From Pigoraptor chileana (lineage: Eukaryota; Opisthokonta; Filasterea): a stretch of 23,829 nt of DNA. Below, in pieces: positions 1 to 10,859 of this stretch (position 1 is its first letter; each line of letters begins with the position of its first letter). The stretch is taken from contig CALSCR010003102.1 of assembly GCA_943704495.1 (NCBI GenBank), positions 1-23,829 of the forward strand. Direction: 5' to 3'. The position numbers were made by a program, and so were the translations under genes. Under the pieces are notes generated by a model, which saw only the letters and a program-made list of their open reading frames with translations, ran no database searches and had not been told where the DNA came from.

Positions 1-74
1 ACATACATACATACATACATACATACATACATACATACATACATACATACATACATACATACATACATACATAC
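1..74. repeat. (ACAT)n microsatellite
   Basis: A near-perfect tetranucleotide array opens the window. It runs directly into a CATACAG acceptor-like sequence ending at 84, so it most likely lies at the 3' end of an intron of the partial gene that follows. Other introns in this window carry similar simple repeats. Confidence 0.9.
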
Positions 75-84
75 ACACATACAG

Positions 85-376
85 ATGGATTATTCCATCT
101 TGGGCACAAAAAGGATGCATAATCGATATTGAAATATCGCGAGATTCTTTCGCGGAGGATGTCTTGCGGCGAGGTGTTGTCAAGGTATGAGTGAGAATCC
201 GTTTGTTTCTCCACGTGGTGCTTGTCGTGTCATTTCTTTTGCATATTGTTATTGTTGTCATTTATCTTTTCTATTGCTGGGTTACTGCTTTGCAGCTGCA
301 AGATGAAATTTTGGAGTTGGCAACCCAGTCGGAGATGGATCAACAAAGCGATGCAGCGTTCACAGCTTCAACCTAA
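85..376 (+). CDS. 3' end of an unrecognised gene (two terminal exons)
   Basis: Two exons can be proposed, 85-184 and 296-376, separated by a 111-bp GT-AG intron (GTATGA donor, TTTGCAG acceptor) in phase 0. The first exon is open and contains WIIPSWAQKG and DIEISRDSFAEDVL. The second reads LQDEILELATQSEMDQQSD and ends in TAA at 374-376. An AATAAA at 408-413 would serve as poly(A) signal. The tail is acidic and probably helical. I do not recognise the family and the 5' part is outside the window. An open reading frame through the intron from 191 (61 aa) is probably fortuitous, because its first half is the T-rich intron read as hydrophobic residues. Confidence 0.4.
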
Positions 377-1084
377 TACTTATATTTGAAAAGGGTCCGA
401 AAAAAAGAATAAAGGTGTTTCTGGATGACACTATTTCATTTCACAATCCATCTCACTAATTCTCGATTTGTTGGCGATAAGGCGTTTGAGGTCGATTAAA
501 TTCCCTCCGTTTGACACTTGACTTGTATCCTGCATGCACCCTAATTTTGAAATATTTAATCAAAAGGCCTCGCGGAAGACCTTCCGGCAATCTTCCTTAC
601 AAGCTGGACTGCGTGCCGAAGATTGTTATAGTAGTAGTACATCAATCAACTTAAAATGTGCATACGTACATAAACATAACCAATTCTAAATTCTGATTTC
701 TCACGGCTGTCACATTTTCAAGGGTAAATTCAGCAAAAATATGATTTGATAAAAGATACGAAATAGAAATAAACGACTGTTTCTCACTTTGCTGCAACGT
801 ACAATGCATTTACCTACTATCATATTGTGTCGATGAATGAGGTAAAAAAATGATAAGGAAACCAATAGAGTGCTCTCTCATTGTATATATGAAACTACTA
901 CCTGAAAACTCACTACTCATCGGCATCAACTTACACAATCAAACCGCTGTCGTTATGTGGTGTCTTGATGGAGGTGCTGTTTTCTTTGTGTTTCCATAAA
1001 CATGGTGGTATGAACCCTACATGATCCTAAGAAGTCGAACAAAGAAATCGCTCTGTTTTTGACTCGATGAGACGTTCCGAATCC

Positions 1085-1094
1085 TTATATAAGC
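1085..1094 (+). promoter_or_regulatory. TATA-like element
   Basis: The sequence TTATATAAGC is a good match to a TATA box and sits about 380 bp upstream of the V-ATPase c'' ATG, with no other start-like gene between. It would need a long leader or a 5' UTR intron to serve that gene. This is seen only as a motif; promoter function is inference. Confidence 0.25.
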
Positions 1095-1324
1095 ATTCGC
1101 CGTCATTCGAAAGAAGAGGATGGTGCACGCCAGTGGGATACATTGTACTTAGCATGTGTTTGAGTAGTGTAAATAAAAATTGATTGCATCATGGAACAGA
1201 GCCACAGTCAACTCTGATTTTCGGGTCACATGCTCGCTCGGTCGTTGGATCGATTTGATTCGGTGCCACCCCGGATGTTTCATGTGCCCGCACAATCAGC
1301 AGCTCGTGTGACTCAACCAATACG

Positions 1325-1348
1325 CACACACACACACACACACACACA
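1325..1348. repeat. (AC)n microsatellite
   Basis: A pure AC dinucleotide run of 12 units just upstream of the V-ATPase c'' start. Confidence 0.9.
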
Positions 1349-1468
1349 TTGCCCGTGATGCCACCAGTTTTAAATGCCATTAAGTTATGAAGTGTTCCAT
1401 CGCCGCTCAATTGCTTCATCTTCATTGTAATTGGGGTCGCACTGCCGTTTGGGCCGTTTGAATCAACA

Positions 1469-4086
1469 ATGTACGGCGGTGAAGGTCAGCCCACTGCAGC
1501 GATTGCACGGGGAGGCGGCTATGGCTATACATACTACTTTCTGGTCGCTTTGTCGCTGCTTGTGCTTACATGTGTCGGTGGGTTCGATGATGGTGATGTC
1601 TCTATGGTAGCGACTGGCAATATGTGCTCGGCCGAGGTATCCTTGGCGTGACAAACAACTGATGCACACCACGTAAATTCACTGCCACGAAGCTCCGCAT
1701 CTCATGGCGTATTGCAGGCGAATTGTTGTCTGCGCTTCTGGCGTTTGTGTACCCCGTGCTGTTGTTGTGGCGTTGGCTTTGTTTTGTGCTTTTGCTGATG
1801 TGTTTCACTCCATTATGCCTTGTAGGCCTCTTCATGTGTCTGACTGGCTATGGCAGCCGTTTCGACGTGAGATGGTATGTTGAGTTTGGTTCATTCCTGC
1901 CCGATGGTGTCTGCATGTGCGTGTGTGTGTGTCGGTCTGTGTCCACTGCGCCCGCGCGCGCAACGGGCATGTGGAAGGGTGAACCTGTGTGTGTGTGTGG
2001 GTATTGAATAACAATCGCTCATGTGCGGCACATGCGGCGCATGCACTCGTGCAGGTTTCTCTCCAACATCTCGCCGCACATGTTCTCGGGTCTGGGCATC
2101 TCTCTTGCCATTGCCCTTTCGGTCGTCGGTGCCGCATGGTGGGTGCATTGCGTCATTGCATTTTCGTCATTTTCACAACATCTTGTCGTCTGCGTGTGCC
2201 AATACCGCACTCTCGCGCAATCTCTGAAGTTGGTCAACCCATGTACTGCGTTCATTTTTGCAGGGGCATTTTCATTACGGGATCGAGCATTATTGGCGGC
2301 GGTGTGAAAGCACCCCGCATCAAGACAAAGAACTTGATCAGGTGCGCATTGTTGTTCATGCAGGGCAGTGCATCGCATTCCGTCTTTGAAGTGTTGCACG
2401 TGCCACTTGAAACGCTCACTGGCTACGTACACCCTCGCGACAGAGCGTGTCTGCTTTTATGCAACTCGTGCACTCCGTCATACACACTCACACTTCCTCA
2501 GTACTCACTATCGCCCACTCATTCACCCACTCACTTTCTTTCGAATACACACTCTCTCACTTACTCCACACACACACTCACCCTCACACTTACTCTTGTG
2601 GAGTCCATGGGCACAACAACGCCTGAAACATTGACTCGAATCCCACATCTCTCACTCACTCCATCCGTGCGTTGCTCAATCACGCTATCGCTCTTGTTAC
2701 TCCACCACATCACTGGTTAAATCCTCTCTCTCTCCTGTGCTCTCCGCTCGCACGCCTGCGCTCCCTCTTTCGTTCGCCGTGCATGTCCACTCCCAAACAA
2801 GCAGCATCATTTTTTGCGAGGCCGTTGCTATTTACGGCATCATCATGGCGATTGTGTTTAGCAATAACTTCAAGAACACATCGACGGACTTTGGTGTGGT
2901 GCCCTCTTACAGCCGCTACGACGTCAACACGCTCTTCACTGGTGAGTCTGTGATGGTGGCCTGTGTGTGTGGTGTGTGCGCGCTTCATAATGGTCGGGGC
3001 TGTTTTCCCTTTCAGTTCAGAGCAGCATGCATGTGAATCTCCCTATTGTGTGGTTATGCGTGTGTCTGTGTGTGTGTTTGTGTGGTGTACTCGTTGGTGG
3101 GTAGATTTCTGGTACACAAGTGGTTCCCGTGTGGTTGTGTGCCTTATCAATGGACAACCAATGCGGCCATTCGTGGCCATGCTGCACATGAAGTGACACA
3201 AACACACGCATGCGCGTACGTCCACACCGCGTCCACTCAACGCAGGCTATGCTCTCTTTGGAGGTGGTCTCACTGTCGGCTTTTCCAATCTGTTTTGCGG
3301 CATTTGCGTTGGCATTGTTGGCTCTGGCGCTGCCCTTGCCGATGCGCAGAACGGGGTACGTGTCTGCATGCGTGTGTGTGTGTCTGTGTGGTCTGTGTCT
3401 GCATGCGTGTGTGCGTGTCTGTGCGGTGTGTGTCTAGATGCGTGTGAGTATGTCTGTGCGTTGTGTGTCTGCATGTGTGTGAGTATGTCTGTGTGGTGTG
3501 TGTGTTGCATATGCGTGTGTGTGTCTGTGCGGTGTGTCTGCATGCGTGTAAGTATGTCTGTGTGGTTTGTGTCTGCATGCGTGTGTGTGTGGTCTGTGTG
3601 GTGTGTGTCTGCATGCGTGTGTGTGTGGTCTGTGTGGTGTGTGTCTGCATACGTGTCTGTGTCTGTGTGGTGTGTGTCTGCATGCGTGGTGTGTGTTGCT
3701 TTTGTCACCCGTATTCATCAGTTCTTGGACTTACCTTTACATCCGCATGTTCTTTTTAGTCGGTATTACGTATGTGTGTGAATGTTTGTATGTGGGGGTC
3801 ATTGTTTTTTGTGTAACCATCTTCGTCTTTGGCGGTGGTTAGTTGTCTTTGCCGGTGCATTCCGTCACGTATCACCTGTGACTCATCCCCGTCATCTCTG
3901 CTCTCTTCACACCGCTTCACATCGCTCCGCCCGCACCGGTCTGCCATTCGAATCCCGTGCCATGCTATTTCACAGGCGCTCTTTGTCAAGATTCTCATTG
4001 TTGAGATCTTTGGCAGTGCCATTGGACTGTTTGGGGTGATCATTGCAATCATCCAGGTGGGCAACGTGACGACGGGCAAGGCATAA
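1469..4086 (+). CDS. V-type ATPase 21-kDa proteolipid subunit c'' (Vma16/ATP6V0B)
   Basis: This subunit forms part of the proton-carrying rotor ring of the membrane V0 sector, acidifying vacuoles and endosomes. Seven exons join without frame breaks: 1469-1577, 1826-1874, 2055-2138, 2264-2341, 2805-2941, 3246-3355 and 3976-4086, giving 225 aa, close to the human protein. Visible signatures are RFDVRWFL after the first membrane helix, [36 protein letters not shown] and [17 protein letters not shown]. The two buried glutamates of the two proteolipid repeats are E112 and E199. Start chosen at 1469 because it precedes the first helix ([17 protein letters not shown]) and keeps phase into exon 2. 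The N-terminus is short and glycine-rich. Introns 4 and 6 are the longest (463 and 620 bp) and carry repeats. The La gene converges on it, 669 bp between stop codons. Confidence 0.95.
2594..2660 (+). repeat. Dispersed intronic repeat, copy 1 (V-ATPase intron 4)
   Basis: A copy of the short dispersed repeat seen in five genes here. The core begins CTTGTGGAGTCCATGGGCAC and ends near CCCACATCTCTC. It sits in a CA/CT-rich intron and is in the sense orientation of the host gene. This copy has an altered middle (extra ACAA before CGCCTGA). Confidence 0.75.
3358..3700 (+). repeat. GT-rich minisatellite in V-ATPase intron 6
   Basis: About nine imperfect units sharing GTCTGCATGCGTGTG, spaced roughly 30-40 bp, separated by GT dinucleotide runs. 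It fills half of the 620-bp intron 6. Because the array is almost stop-free, long cysteine/valine-rich frames appear in several phases on both strands; none is a gene. Confidence 0.9.
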
Positions 4087-4262
4087 GCGGTCGTGACAGG
4101 CAGACACACTGACAGACAGCCGACAGGCAGAAAGAGCATGGGCGTCGTATGGCTCGTGGTGACGACCGAGTGACCGCTGTCGCTGTACACAAATACACTG
4201 CGTGCGCATGAATCGGCTGAGTTAGACTCCTCTGTCCATTGCGCGTTGGCACGTCAGGATGG

Positions 4263-4315
4263 GGTTTCAATTGGATTGGACTGGATTGGATTGGATTGGA
4301 TGGGATGGGATGAAA
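4263..4315. repeat. (GGATT/GGATG)n pentamer array
   Basis: Roughly ten units of a GGATT pentamer drifting to GGATG, in the 3' intergenic region. It is short, interrupted and internal, so it is not a telomere. Confidence 0.85.
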
Positions 4316-4398
4316 GTGCCCTGCCATGGAAGCGCATGCATGTGTTCTGTCTTCTGTACCTGCACTGTCAGGCGCAACACGAGCATGCACACGCACAA

Positions 4399-4400
4399 AG

Positions 4401-4428
<28 letters not shown>
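4399..4428. repeat. (AC)n microsatellite
   Basis: An AC dinucleotide run of about 30 bp in the intergenic region between convergent genes. Confidence 0.85.
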
Positions 4429-4431
<3 letters not shown>

Positions 4432-4658
4432 GGACTCACTAAAACAATTGGGCTTTTGATAGTTTGTTTGAAAATCAACAAACAAAGAAAGGGAAAACGA
4501 CGCGCGACACAGCGAGTGCGAAATGACGCAACGACAGACAGGCATAGACAGGTGCAGGGAGGTGTAGGGGGGGGAGGGTAGGTGGGCGGGCAGCGCAGGA
4601 GTGGGTGCATGGGTTGCGCAACGCGACCAAAGCACACCGCGTCACGTGGGCACTGTTG

Positions 4659-4716
4659 AAGCACAAGCACAAGCACAAGCACAAGCACAAGCACAAGCAC
4701 AAGCACAAGCACAAGC
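4659..4716. repeat. (ACAAGC)n hexamer array
   Basis: More than nine near-perfect ACAAGC units. They lie about 40 bp past the La stop codon, so they are probably transcribed in the La 3' UTR, where the sense sequence is a GCTTGT repeat. Confidence 0.9.
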
Positions 4717-4755
4717 AGCCAGCCGCCACTATCGAGGGAAGGCAGAGGGACTGCC

Positions 4756-7400
4756 TCACTTGCCCCCGCGACCACGGCCCCCACGGCCTCCACGGCCACC
4801 ACGGCCACCACGGCCACCACGGCCACCACGACCCCCACGGCCGCCGTGGCGGGGCTTCTTGCGCGATGCACGGTCTTCCCGCAATTTGGTCCAATACTTC
4901 TGCTCCTCCTCACCTGTGCATCATCACAGCACAATGTGGTCCTCGAAGGGTGAGTCAAAGCACTCACTCATCATCCACGCAACACACAACATGACTAAAC
5001 AGCAAAATAGCCAGGTATCCATAGTCGCAAAACCACTCACTACAGTATTGCACACACAAATATACAAACGTACCCGCACTTCATAAATACACTTCGACAT
5101 CAACCAGGTCACACACACACACAAAAGTGCCATACCCTCAAGAAGCTTGACGGTGATTTCGCCATCCTTGAGCTTGATCGGCGTCACTGCGTGGGCATCG
5201 ACAGCCTTTTTGGCCGACTCAGGATCGGAAAAACGCACGTGACCCTCCGTCTGTCCGCGCGCAAAATCAACCCACGCAATCTCTCCGTGTGCGCCAAACG
5301 ATTCCTGCGTTGCGTTGCAGCAATGGAATGACGCGATGGTGACGCATGAGCATGTGGTCATGAGCGATGTGCCACTGACAAGAACCGCACTGCATGCTGC
5401 ATCCATGCACGCACCACAAGACAGAGCAGGCAGTGACAAACTGAGATGGAGAGCAGCCCGCACCTTGACGTCCTCACGTGCCGACTCCTCCGGGGCAGCG
5501 GCAAAGTGGATCACGCATCCGGCAACAAACTTGTCTCCCTCATCCTCCTTGTCGCCACTTTCCTCCTTTGCTGCCTCCGCGGCGAGCTCGTCGATCGAGT
5601 CCTCGGCCTTGCGCTTCTTGCTTGTCGCAGCATTAGCGCGCTCCTTGAACTTCTCCTGGCGCTCCCGCCGCTTCTTCTCGACATAGTCGTTCCTTTAATA
5701 ACACCGAGGCAAAACGTTTGTTGTCAGGTTTGAGATGTGATCGTCGCTTGATTGATGACAGTCATGCACACATGTCAGTCACGTTGGCGACATGCTCATG
5801 GACACAAAAGAGATGTAGGATTCAAGTCAGTGTCTTAGGCGCTGTGCCCATAGACTCCACAAAACTCTACAAAAGAGAGACAGATGTAGGATTCAAATCA
5901 GTGTCATAGGCGCTGTGTCCATAGACTCCACAAAACAACACAACAGAGAGAGAACAAGTAGCAGTTGCACGCACTTTGCCATGACAAGGAGGGGGCTGTC
6001 CTTGTATGTGAGCTCCTCGGCAGCAACCTTCTTGGCGGTCTCCTCCGTGTCAAACTCGGCAAAAACGGATCCCTGCAATGCATGCAAGGGAAATACACGC
6101 CCGCAAACATACCGGCGCGTAAGTCGAGCACGCGTGCTCAATGACATCATCCATCCGCTCCAAAACATCACCAGACGTCAACACAGGCAGCACAGCACAA
6201 CACACTAATACACACATAAACACATCACACGCACGCACATACACTCTTTTGTATACACATACATACACACATATATACACATACACACATACACAAATAC
6301 ACATATACAAACATACAAACATACACACATACACACACAACGCACATCCCACGTGCACACACAGCCCACCTTGAACTCCTTCGTGGCCTCACGGAAGCGG
6401 CGCATGCGCACCGCAAGCACAGTCCCCCGCGCACCAAAGTACTCCTGGAGCTCCTCGAGGGTCGCCTCCTTAGGAAACCCTTTCTGCTCGGATGACAATC
6501 ACGTGACAAACGCACACACAGAGCGCAAACAAAGGCAAATACAGCCGTTACTCTCAGTCGTGTACCCATGCCCGTCAAATAAACAACAGCCAAAAAGCTC
6601 GAACATAGATACAAAGACTTTTGTTTGAGACACAAGACACACGAGCAAACACACACCACGTAGACCGTCCGCTTTTCTTGATCCCTCTCTTCGGGAATGG
6701 CCTTTGTGCGGCGGATCGACTTGCCATCCTCGCTCACCTGCACACAGTGAAGAAGGTACAAGGCGACATGTGGTGTGAGCATAAGCAAAGAAAGTGCACA
6801 CTATGCCCACTGTGTGCACACAACACACACACACACACACACACACATGCCGGAGAACTCACCTCGACAAGGTCGCTGGTGGACAGGCGCACAGCTTCGG
6901 CGATCTTCTCCGCCTCCGTCGTGAGTGCCTTCAGTCGGTTGAATGTCAGCAGCTTATCGATGTCGACCCCTGAACGCAAAATGCGACATGTATGCAGTGT
7001 TCGAAAAGCAGTGTCAGACACGAAAATTCCATGCGATCGCATCCTCCAGTGCGCAACAGTATCAGCCCCGGACGCTCTCAGCCCACAGCCTTCATCTAAT
7101 ACGCACACTTGTCAGCATTCTTCTCAGCAGCTCCGCGGAGGAACTTGTCATTGGGGAAATTGCTGTCGCCAAAATAGAACTGCGGATTGGATTGAGCAAA
7201 TTGCGTGATTAGATGATCGCAGACGCCGCCACACAAAAATACAATAATTGCACGAGCAATTAACGGGTATGTCGAGGGGAAACTGGATACAGCCAGCACG
7301 TGGCAGGGCGCCCCCTTGAAGAAACTGAAGACAACCAGTATGCACACATCCCACATACCTCAATCTGCTTGATGATCTTCTGCTGCACGTCGGTCGCCAT
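4756..7400 (-). CDS. La protein (genuine La/SSB homologue)
   Basis: La binds the 3' oligo(U) tail of RNA polymerase III transcripts in the nucleus, protecting them and aiding folding. Nine exons: 7400-7359, 7179-7107, 6969-6863, 6737-6657, 6483-6370, 6072-5975, 5692-5464, 5304-5136 and 4913-4756, giving 356 aa. Order of parts: La motif (residues 8-80, with FYFGDSNFPNDKFL and WVDIDKLLTFNRLKALT); RRM1 (about 98-170, TVYVKGFP, KEFKGSVFAEF); basic linker with KKRK at 197-200, a possible nuclear signal; RRM2 (about 225-305, GEIAWVDFARG, EITVKLLEG); and an RGG-repeat tail (about 330-356). Exon 4 is ended at GTG|GTGTGT because this restores the RNP2 motif VYV. Length is a little below human La (408 aa). 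It diverges from the CorA gene, 495 bp between start codons. Confidence 0.95.
4764..4838 (-). repeat. RGG/GGR coding repeat of La C-terminus
   Basis: A 9-bp coding repeat (GGCCACCAC on the + strand) encodes tandem Arg-Gly-Gly units just before the stop codon at 4756. Arginine-glycine tails are common in RNA-binding proteins and are arginine-methylation targets. In genuine La proteins they are found in only some lineages. Confidence 0.85.
5811..5937 (-). repeat. Dispersed intronic repeat, copies 2 and 3 (La intron 6)
   Basis: Two tandem units about 70 bp apart, each containing on the minus strand TGTGGAGTCTATGG, CAGCGCCTA and GAATCCTACATCT. They lie in La intron 6 (5693-5974) in the sense orientation of La. 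The two copies differ at only a few positions in the core, suggesting recent duplication. Confidence 0.85.
6225..6345. repeat. (ATACAC)/(CA)n-rich array in La intron 5
   Basis: Low-complexity CA and ATACAC repeats make up about 120 bp of La intron 5 (6073-6369). On the La sense strand they read GT/GTAT. Confidence 0.85.
6824..6846. repeat. (AC)n microsatellite in La intron 3
   Basis: An AC run close to the donor of La intron 3 (6738-6862), reading GT on the sense strand. Confidence 0.85.
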
Positions 7401-7895
7401 GTTCACAATATGTCAGTCAAACAAGACACTAATGGAGCGCGTTCTGAGTCAATGCAATGTCATTGTTGCACAACCGAGGAGCATCTTATAAGCCTAATGT
7501 CAGTGACAGTCGTCTGACACGTGTGGATCTCAGTAATACGAACGCCAATCGGAGCGAGATCTCGCTGTGATTTGCTTGGTGCACACAGTAGTAGGAACCC
7601 ATAAATCCCCATAATGGTCTGCCGTTTCAGAGCAACATTGTCAACAAAAGCACAGTAGTTGATGCAACAGTGAAAGCGCACACACACACATGTGAGACGA
7701 AAGAGGCTTGATCTCGGGTACTTGCGGATAAATTGAAAGGCCATTACCGAGTACACGGGAAGCCGTGCGTTTGTGATGCTTGCGCACTGTGACAGGGGAT
7801 TCAGTTGAGTCCCTGACGTCAGTGACACAATTTGTCCTGCTTGCTTCCGCTGGTTCCAATTGGCTCCAAATGCACCGCGGCTGCTGTGATGCAAC
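7401..7895. other. Shared 5' region of La and the CorA-type gene
   Basis: 495 bp between two divergent start codons, a candidate bidirectional promoter. On the La side CTTATAAG lies at 7485-7492, about 90 bp upstream of the La ATG. Open frames on the minus strand here (7460-8083) are shadows of the GC-rich CorA exon and have no similarity that I recognise. Confidence 0.6.
7485..7492 (-). promoter_or_regulatory. TATA-like element of La
   Basis: CTTATAAG, a palindromic TATA-like octamer, lies about 90 bp upstream of the La start codon. Motif only; function is inferred from position. Confidence 0.25.
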
Positions 7896-9059
7896 ATGCA
7901 CCACAATCTGACGCTCCTCCGACGGACGGCACAGGGGCAGGGCCAGGCGCGGCAGCCGGGAACACAGGGCGTGCACTCGCGGCTGCGACGGTCGCGCGCA
8001 AACTCAACAACGACATTGCCTGGGACCGACACCGAAGACTCCCTCAACGTGGACATGGGTGTGCCTGCTCTCAGTGTCAACATCAGCGCTTATGACGGCG
8101 AGGAAGCTGCGCATTTTCCTGGCGATAGTGAGGATGCGGTGTCGGCCGGCATCGCAGAGACGTACTCGTACTCAGCAGGCGATGCGAAGAGCACAGACAG
8201 CAACGACAACGACAACGACAACGACGACGACGACGGCAACGAGGGCGACAGCGAAGGGGCAGATGAACGCTCGCGGCTGCTGGGCAAGTCCCCCCAACGC
8301 GGAATCCACAATCAGCACGCGCTGTATGGGGCTGCATCCGCCTCGCCGTTGGGGACTGCGCACCACGACCTGCACTCACTGGGCTCTGCCTTTGGGCGGC
8401 CTCACGTGACCCACGGGCCCCAGGGAGGCCTGCTCAGCCATGGCGGCGGGTCACGTGGCAACTCGCGCGGGCCGTCCCCATCGCCCGGAATACTCTCGCA
8501 CCTAGCGGGGGGCCTGCGCAGAATCCGGCGGGACTCGACGGCGTCCACGGGATCCACGGGTTCGCGTAGCTCGTCCATGTCGTCGAGAAGCCGCCGCCTT
8601 TCGGGCCTTGCTGCGCTACCGAAGCCGCTCCACACGGACTCGCGCTTTGTGGACATATTCACGGGGCTGCGTGAGCGGCAGAAGACCCAGGCGCATGCGA
8701 GGGCGTCGGTGTCGTCGCAGATGCTCGCGCACGCGCAGGTGAAGTTCCACGATTACTCGCAGGAGCGCATCGAGGTGACGGACGTCGACGATGTGGGCAA
8801 GTTCTCGCTGGACCGCCCCGACTGGGCGGTGGTGCGGTGGATTGACATTGATGGGCTTGATGTGGCGGTGATGGAGGTCATCGGCATGTACTTTCGGCTG
8901 CATCCGCTGGCCCTGGACGACTGCTTCCAGGTGCCCCAGCAGCCAAAGGTCGACTTCTACCCTAAGGTGCGTGGCCGTCCCTTTCTCTCTCTCTCTCTCT
9001 CTCTCTTTGTTGGAGTCGATGGGCACACTACACCGCCTGAGACACTGAATCCTACATCA

Positions 9060-9104
<45 letters not shown>

Positions 9105-10859
9105 GAGTCCATGGGCACAGCGCCTAACTTGAATCCTACATCTCTGCCTCGCTTCGATTTGCACGCTTGTGCCGATGTGTGTGTGTTGGGTTTGTGTGTG
9201 CGCCCGGTTGGATATTATACCAGCGCGACTGACATTGGCTCCATGTTTGCCGCGCGCAGGACGATGTTGTGGAGCACAACCATCTGTTTATGATCACCAA
9301 CATGATGTTCCGTGACGCAGAGGGTGTTTTGTGCACTGAGCAGGTACTTGCTCACGTGCTGTCTTGCTGTGAGTGACAACGCTTACAATTGCTTTGTGTA
9401 CGTCTCGGCATGCATTCGGCACTTCCCATCCGATTTCATCCCATCCAGCCCTGAACAAGCTTATAGGGCTGTAGGGTTACGCGCCATTATGCTCTTTTTG
9501 CCTGCTGACGTCTGATCGCCATCTGCCGTGCCATCGCACGTCGCAGGTGAGCATTTTCATGCTCGACAATATATTGATCACTGTCCAGGAGGGGCTTCCG
9601 GGCGACGTGTGGAGCAAAGTGCGCCTGAAGCTGTCGAATCCGCTGAGCAAAATACGGTGCTATGACGTCAGCTACCTCCTCTACGCGCTGCTTGACGGCA
9701 TTGTCGCAGCGTGCTATCCTGAGGTGCGCGGTTCTTTGATCGCTGTCGGAGTTTGCCTGTGTCTGTCTGCTGTTCATGTCGGCGTCTGTGTGTGTGCGTG
9801 TGCGTATGAGGTGCGCAGGTAACTGCTGTTGTTGGCACACGCCAGTCAACAGTCCCATTGAATTGCCAATGGGCACATCGTCTCGGATATCCTCAACTCA
9901 TCCATCATCAAACCGGTGATGATCACAGTATGCTTTGCTCACTCTCTCGTCGTTTCGTTCGTGCTGTATGGCAATGTGTGCTGCATGTGGACGTGCGATG
10001 CGATGCGGAATGCCCCTCCTGCAGGTCGAATCGCTTGGCGCGCAAATCGACGACATTGAGCTTGAGCTTTTGTCGTCAAAGCGCCTCAAATTCAACGTCA
10101 CAACGCTCGTGTATCAGCTGAAACGCGACCTGCTGCTTGTGCGGCGCACTATGGGCCCCATGCGTGACGTGGTCGTGCAAATGACGTCAAATGATGACCA
10201 CTGTATTTCAAAGACGGCCATCACCCACCTTACAGATGTTAAGGACAGTGCCAGCCATCTTGTGGAGCTTATGGAAACGTGTGTATCTTGTGTGTCGTGC
10301 TGCTGTGCCGTGCTTGGCAAACTCTATTGTCGCGCCGCTTTGAGTTTGTTGGTTAAGCCGCTGACCTTTTATATTGGTGTGCGTGTTGTTTGTGTCATGC
10401 TCCTGCCTGTAGTTACTGGGAGTGCTCGACGCAGCTGAGTTTTCTATATTCGGACAGACAGGCGCATAAGATGAATGCCGTCCTCTACCGCCTGACGCTG
10501 GTTGGTTTCACACCCGTGCCTGCTGATCCCTCCTATCCGGCCTGTCAGGCTGTCTTTTCCGGTCTCTTTAGTAGTACTTCAGACAGCGTTGTGTGTCGTG
10601 CCTGTGAACGTCCTGGGGTATTGGTGCAATTTTCGTTTGACTCACTTGAGCGGGATTATTCCTCTCGTGCGAGCAGATCAGCTCTGTGTTTCTCCCGCTG
10701 ACCTTCGTTGCGGGTGTTTACGGCATGAATTTCGATCACATGCCCGAACTTCACTGGACGTACGGTTATCTTTTTGCGTGGATGATTTTTGTGGGTCTGA
10801 CGATAGTTGCGATTGCGACATTCTTGCGAATGGGCCTGATGGAACTCCTTCCCCAATGA
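7896..10859 (+). CDS. CorA-type divalent cation (Mg2+/Co2+) transporter with long N-terminal extension
   Basis: CorA proteins are pentameric channels passing Mg2+ along its gradient. Six exons: 7896-8966, 9260-9343, 9547-9723, 10025-10278, 10413-10500 and 10677-10859, giving 618 aa. The core starts near residue 310 ([26 protein letters not shown]), continues through the long helices, and ends in two membrane helices around the signature YGMNF (GMN 574-576) and MPEL. The [17 protein letters not shown] ending resembles prokaryotic CorA more than Mrs2. The first 300 residues are predicted disordered: Ser/Gly/Arg-rich, with an Asn-Asp tract from an AACGAC repeat (8203-8235), and ERSRLL at 124-129, which fits an acidic dileucine sorting signal for vacuole or lysosome (inference). 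Start is the first ATG of the open frame. Intron 1 holds two dispersed-repeat copies. Confidence 0.9.
8982..9147 (+). repeat. Dispersed intronic repeat, copies 4 and 5, with (CT)n arrays (CorA intron 1)
   Basis: Two sense-oriented cores (9006-9066 and 9100-9147) separated and preceded by CT dinucleotide arrays. Copy 4 reads TTGGAGTCGATGGGCAC and CTGAATCCTACATC. Copy 5 reads TGTGGAGTCCATGGGCACAG and TTGAATCCTACATCTCT. CT-rich flanks recur at other copies, so the CT tract may be part of the unit. Confidence 0.85.

Larger units (their letters stand above)
377..1468. other. Intergenic region upstream of the V-ATPase gene
   Basis: About 1.1 kb without a convincing gene. The first 750 bp are AT-rich compared with the rest of the window. 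An AATAAA at 408-413 fits the preceding gene. A second AATAAA lies near 1171. A TATATAAG element is near 1086. An AC dinucleotide run is at 1325-1348. A 78-aa open frame on the minus strand (1425-1189) crosses that run and has no recognisable similarity. It could be a small divergent exon but is not supported. Confidence 0.6.
4087..4755. other. Convergent 3' intergenic region with simple repeats
   Basis: 669 bp between the stop codons of V-ATPase c'' (+) and La (-). It holds a TGGAT-type pentamer array (4263-4315), an AC run (4399-4428) and an ACAAGC hexamer array (4659-4716). Both 3' UTRs must lie here. No clear AATAAA was seen on either strand. No gene is supported. Confidence 0.7.

Noticed and set aside
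1-74. ACAT array as a telomere or contig-end artefact
   Set aside because: The unit is not a telomeric type and it leads into an intron acceptor; similar arrays are common inside introns here.
1189-1425. 78-aa minus-strand frame upstream of V-ATPase c''
   Set aside because: It crosses an AC microsatellite and has no recognisable motif. A small divergent exon cannot be excluded but is not supported.
1989-2720. 243-aa open frame on +
   Set aside because: It runs across V-ATPase exons 3 and 4 and their introns in mixed phase. Only short stretches match the real protein, which is explained by spliced exons.
3210-3842. Long cysteine/valine-rich open frames on + and Thr/His-rich frames on - (up to 153 aa)
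   Set aside because: They are readings of the GT minisatellite in V-ATPase intron 6, open in several phases at once and without exon-like composition.
3944-3956. ATTCGAATCCC, resembling a tRNA T-loop
   Set aside because: No matching A box, acceptor stem or anticodon arm can be drawn around it; it lies inside V-ATPase intron 6.
4263-4315. GGATT array as telomere-like DNA
   Set aside because: It is short, interrupted, and lies between two intact genes.
4368-4967. 199-aa open frame on - with Val/Leu repeats
   Set aside because: It is the wrong frame of the La RGG tail and of the ACAAGC array.
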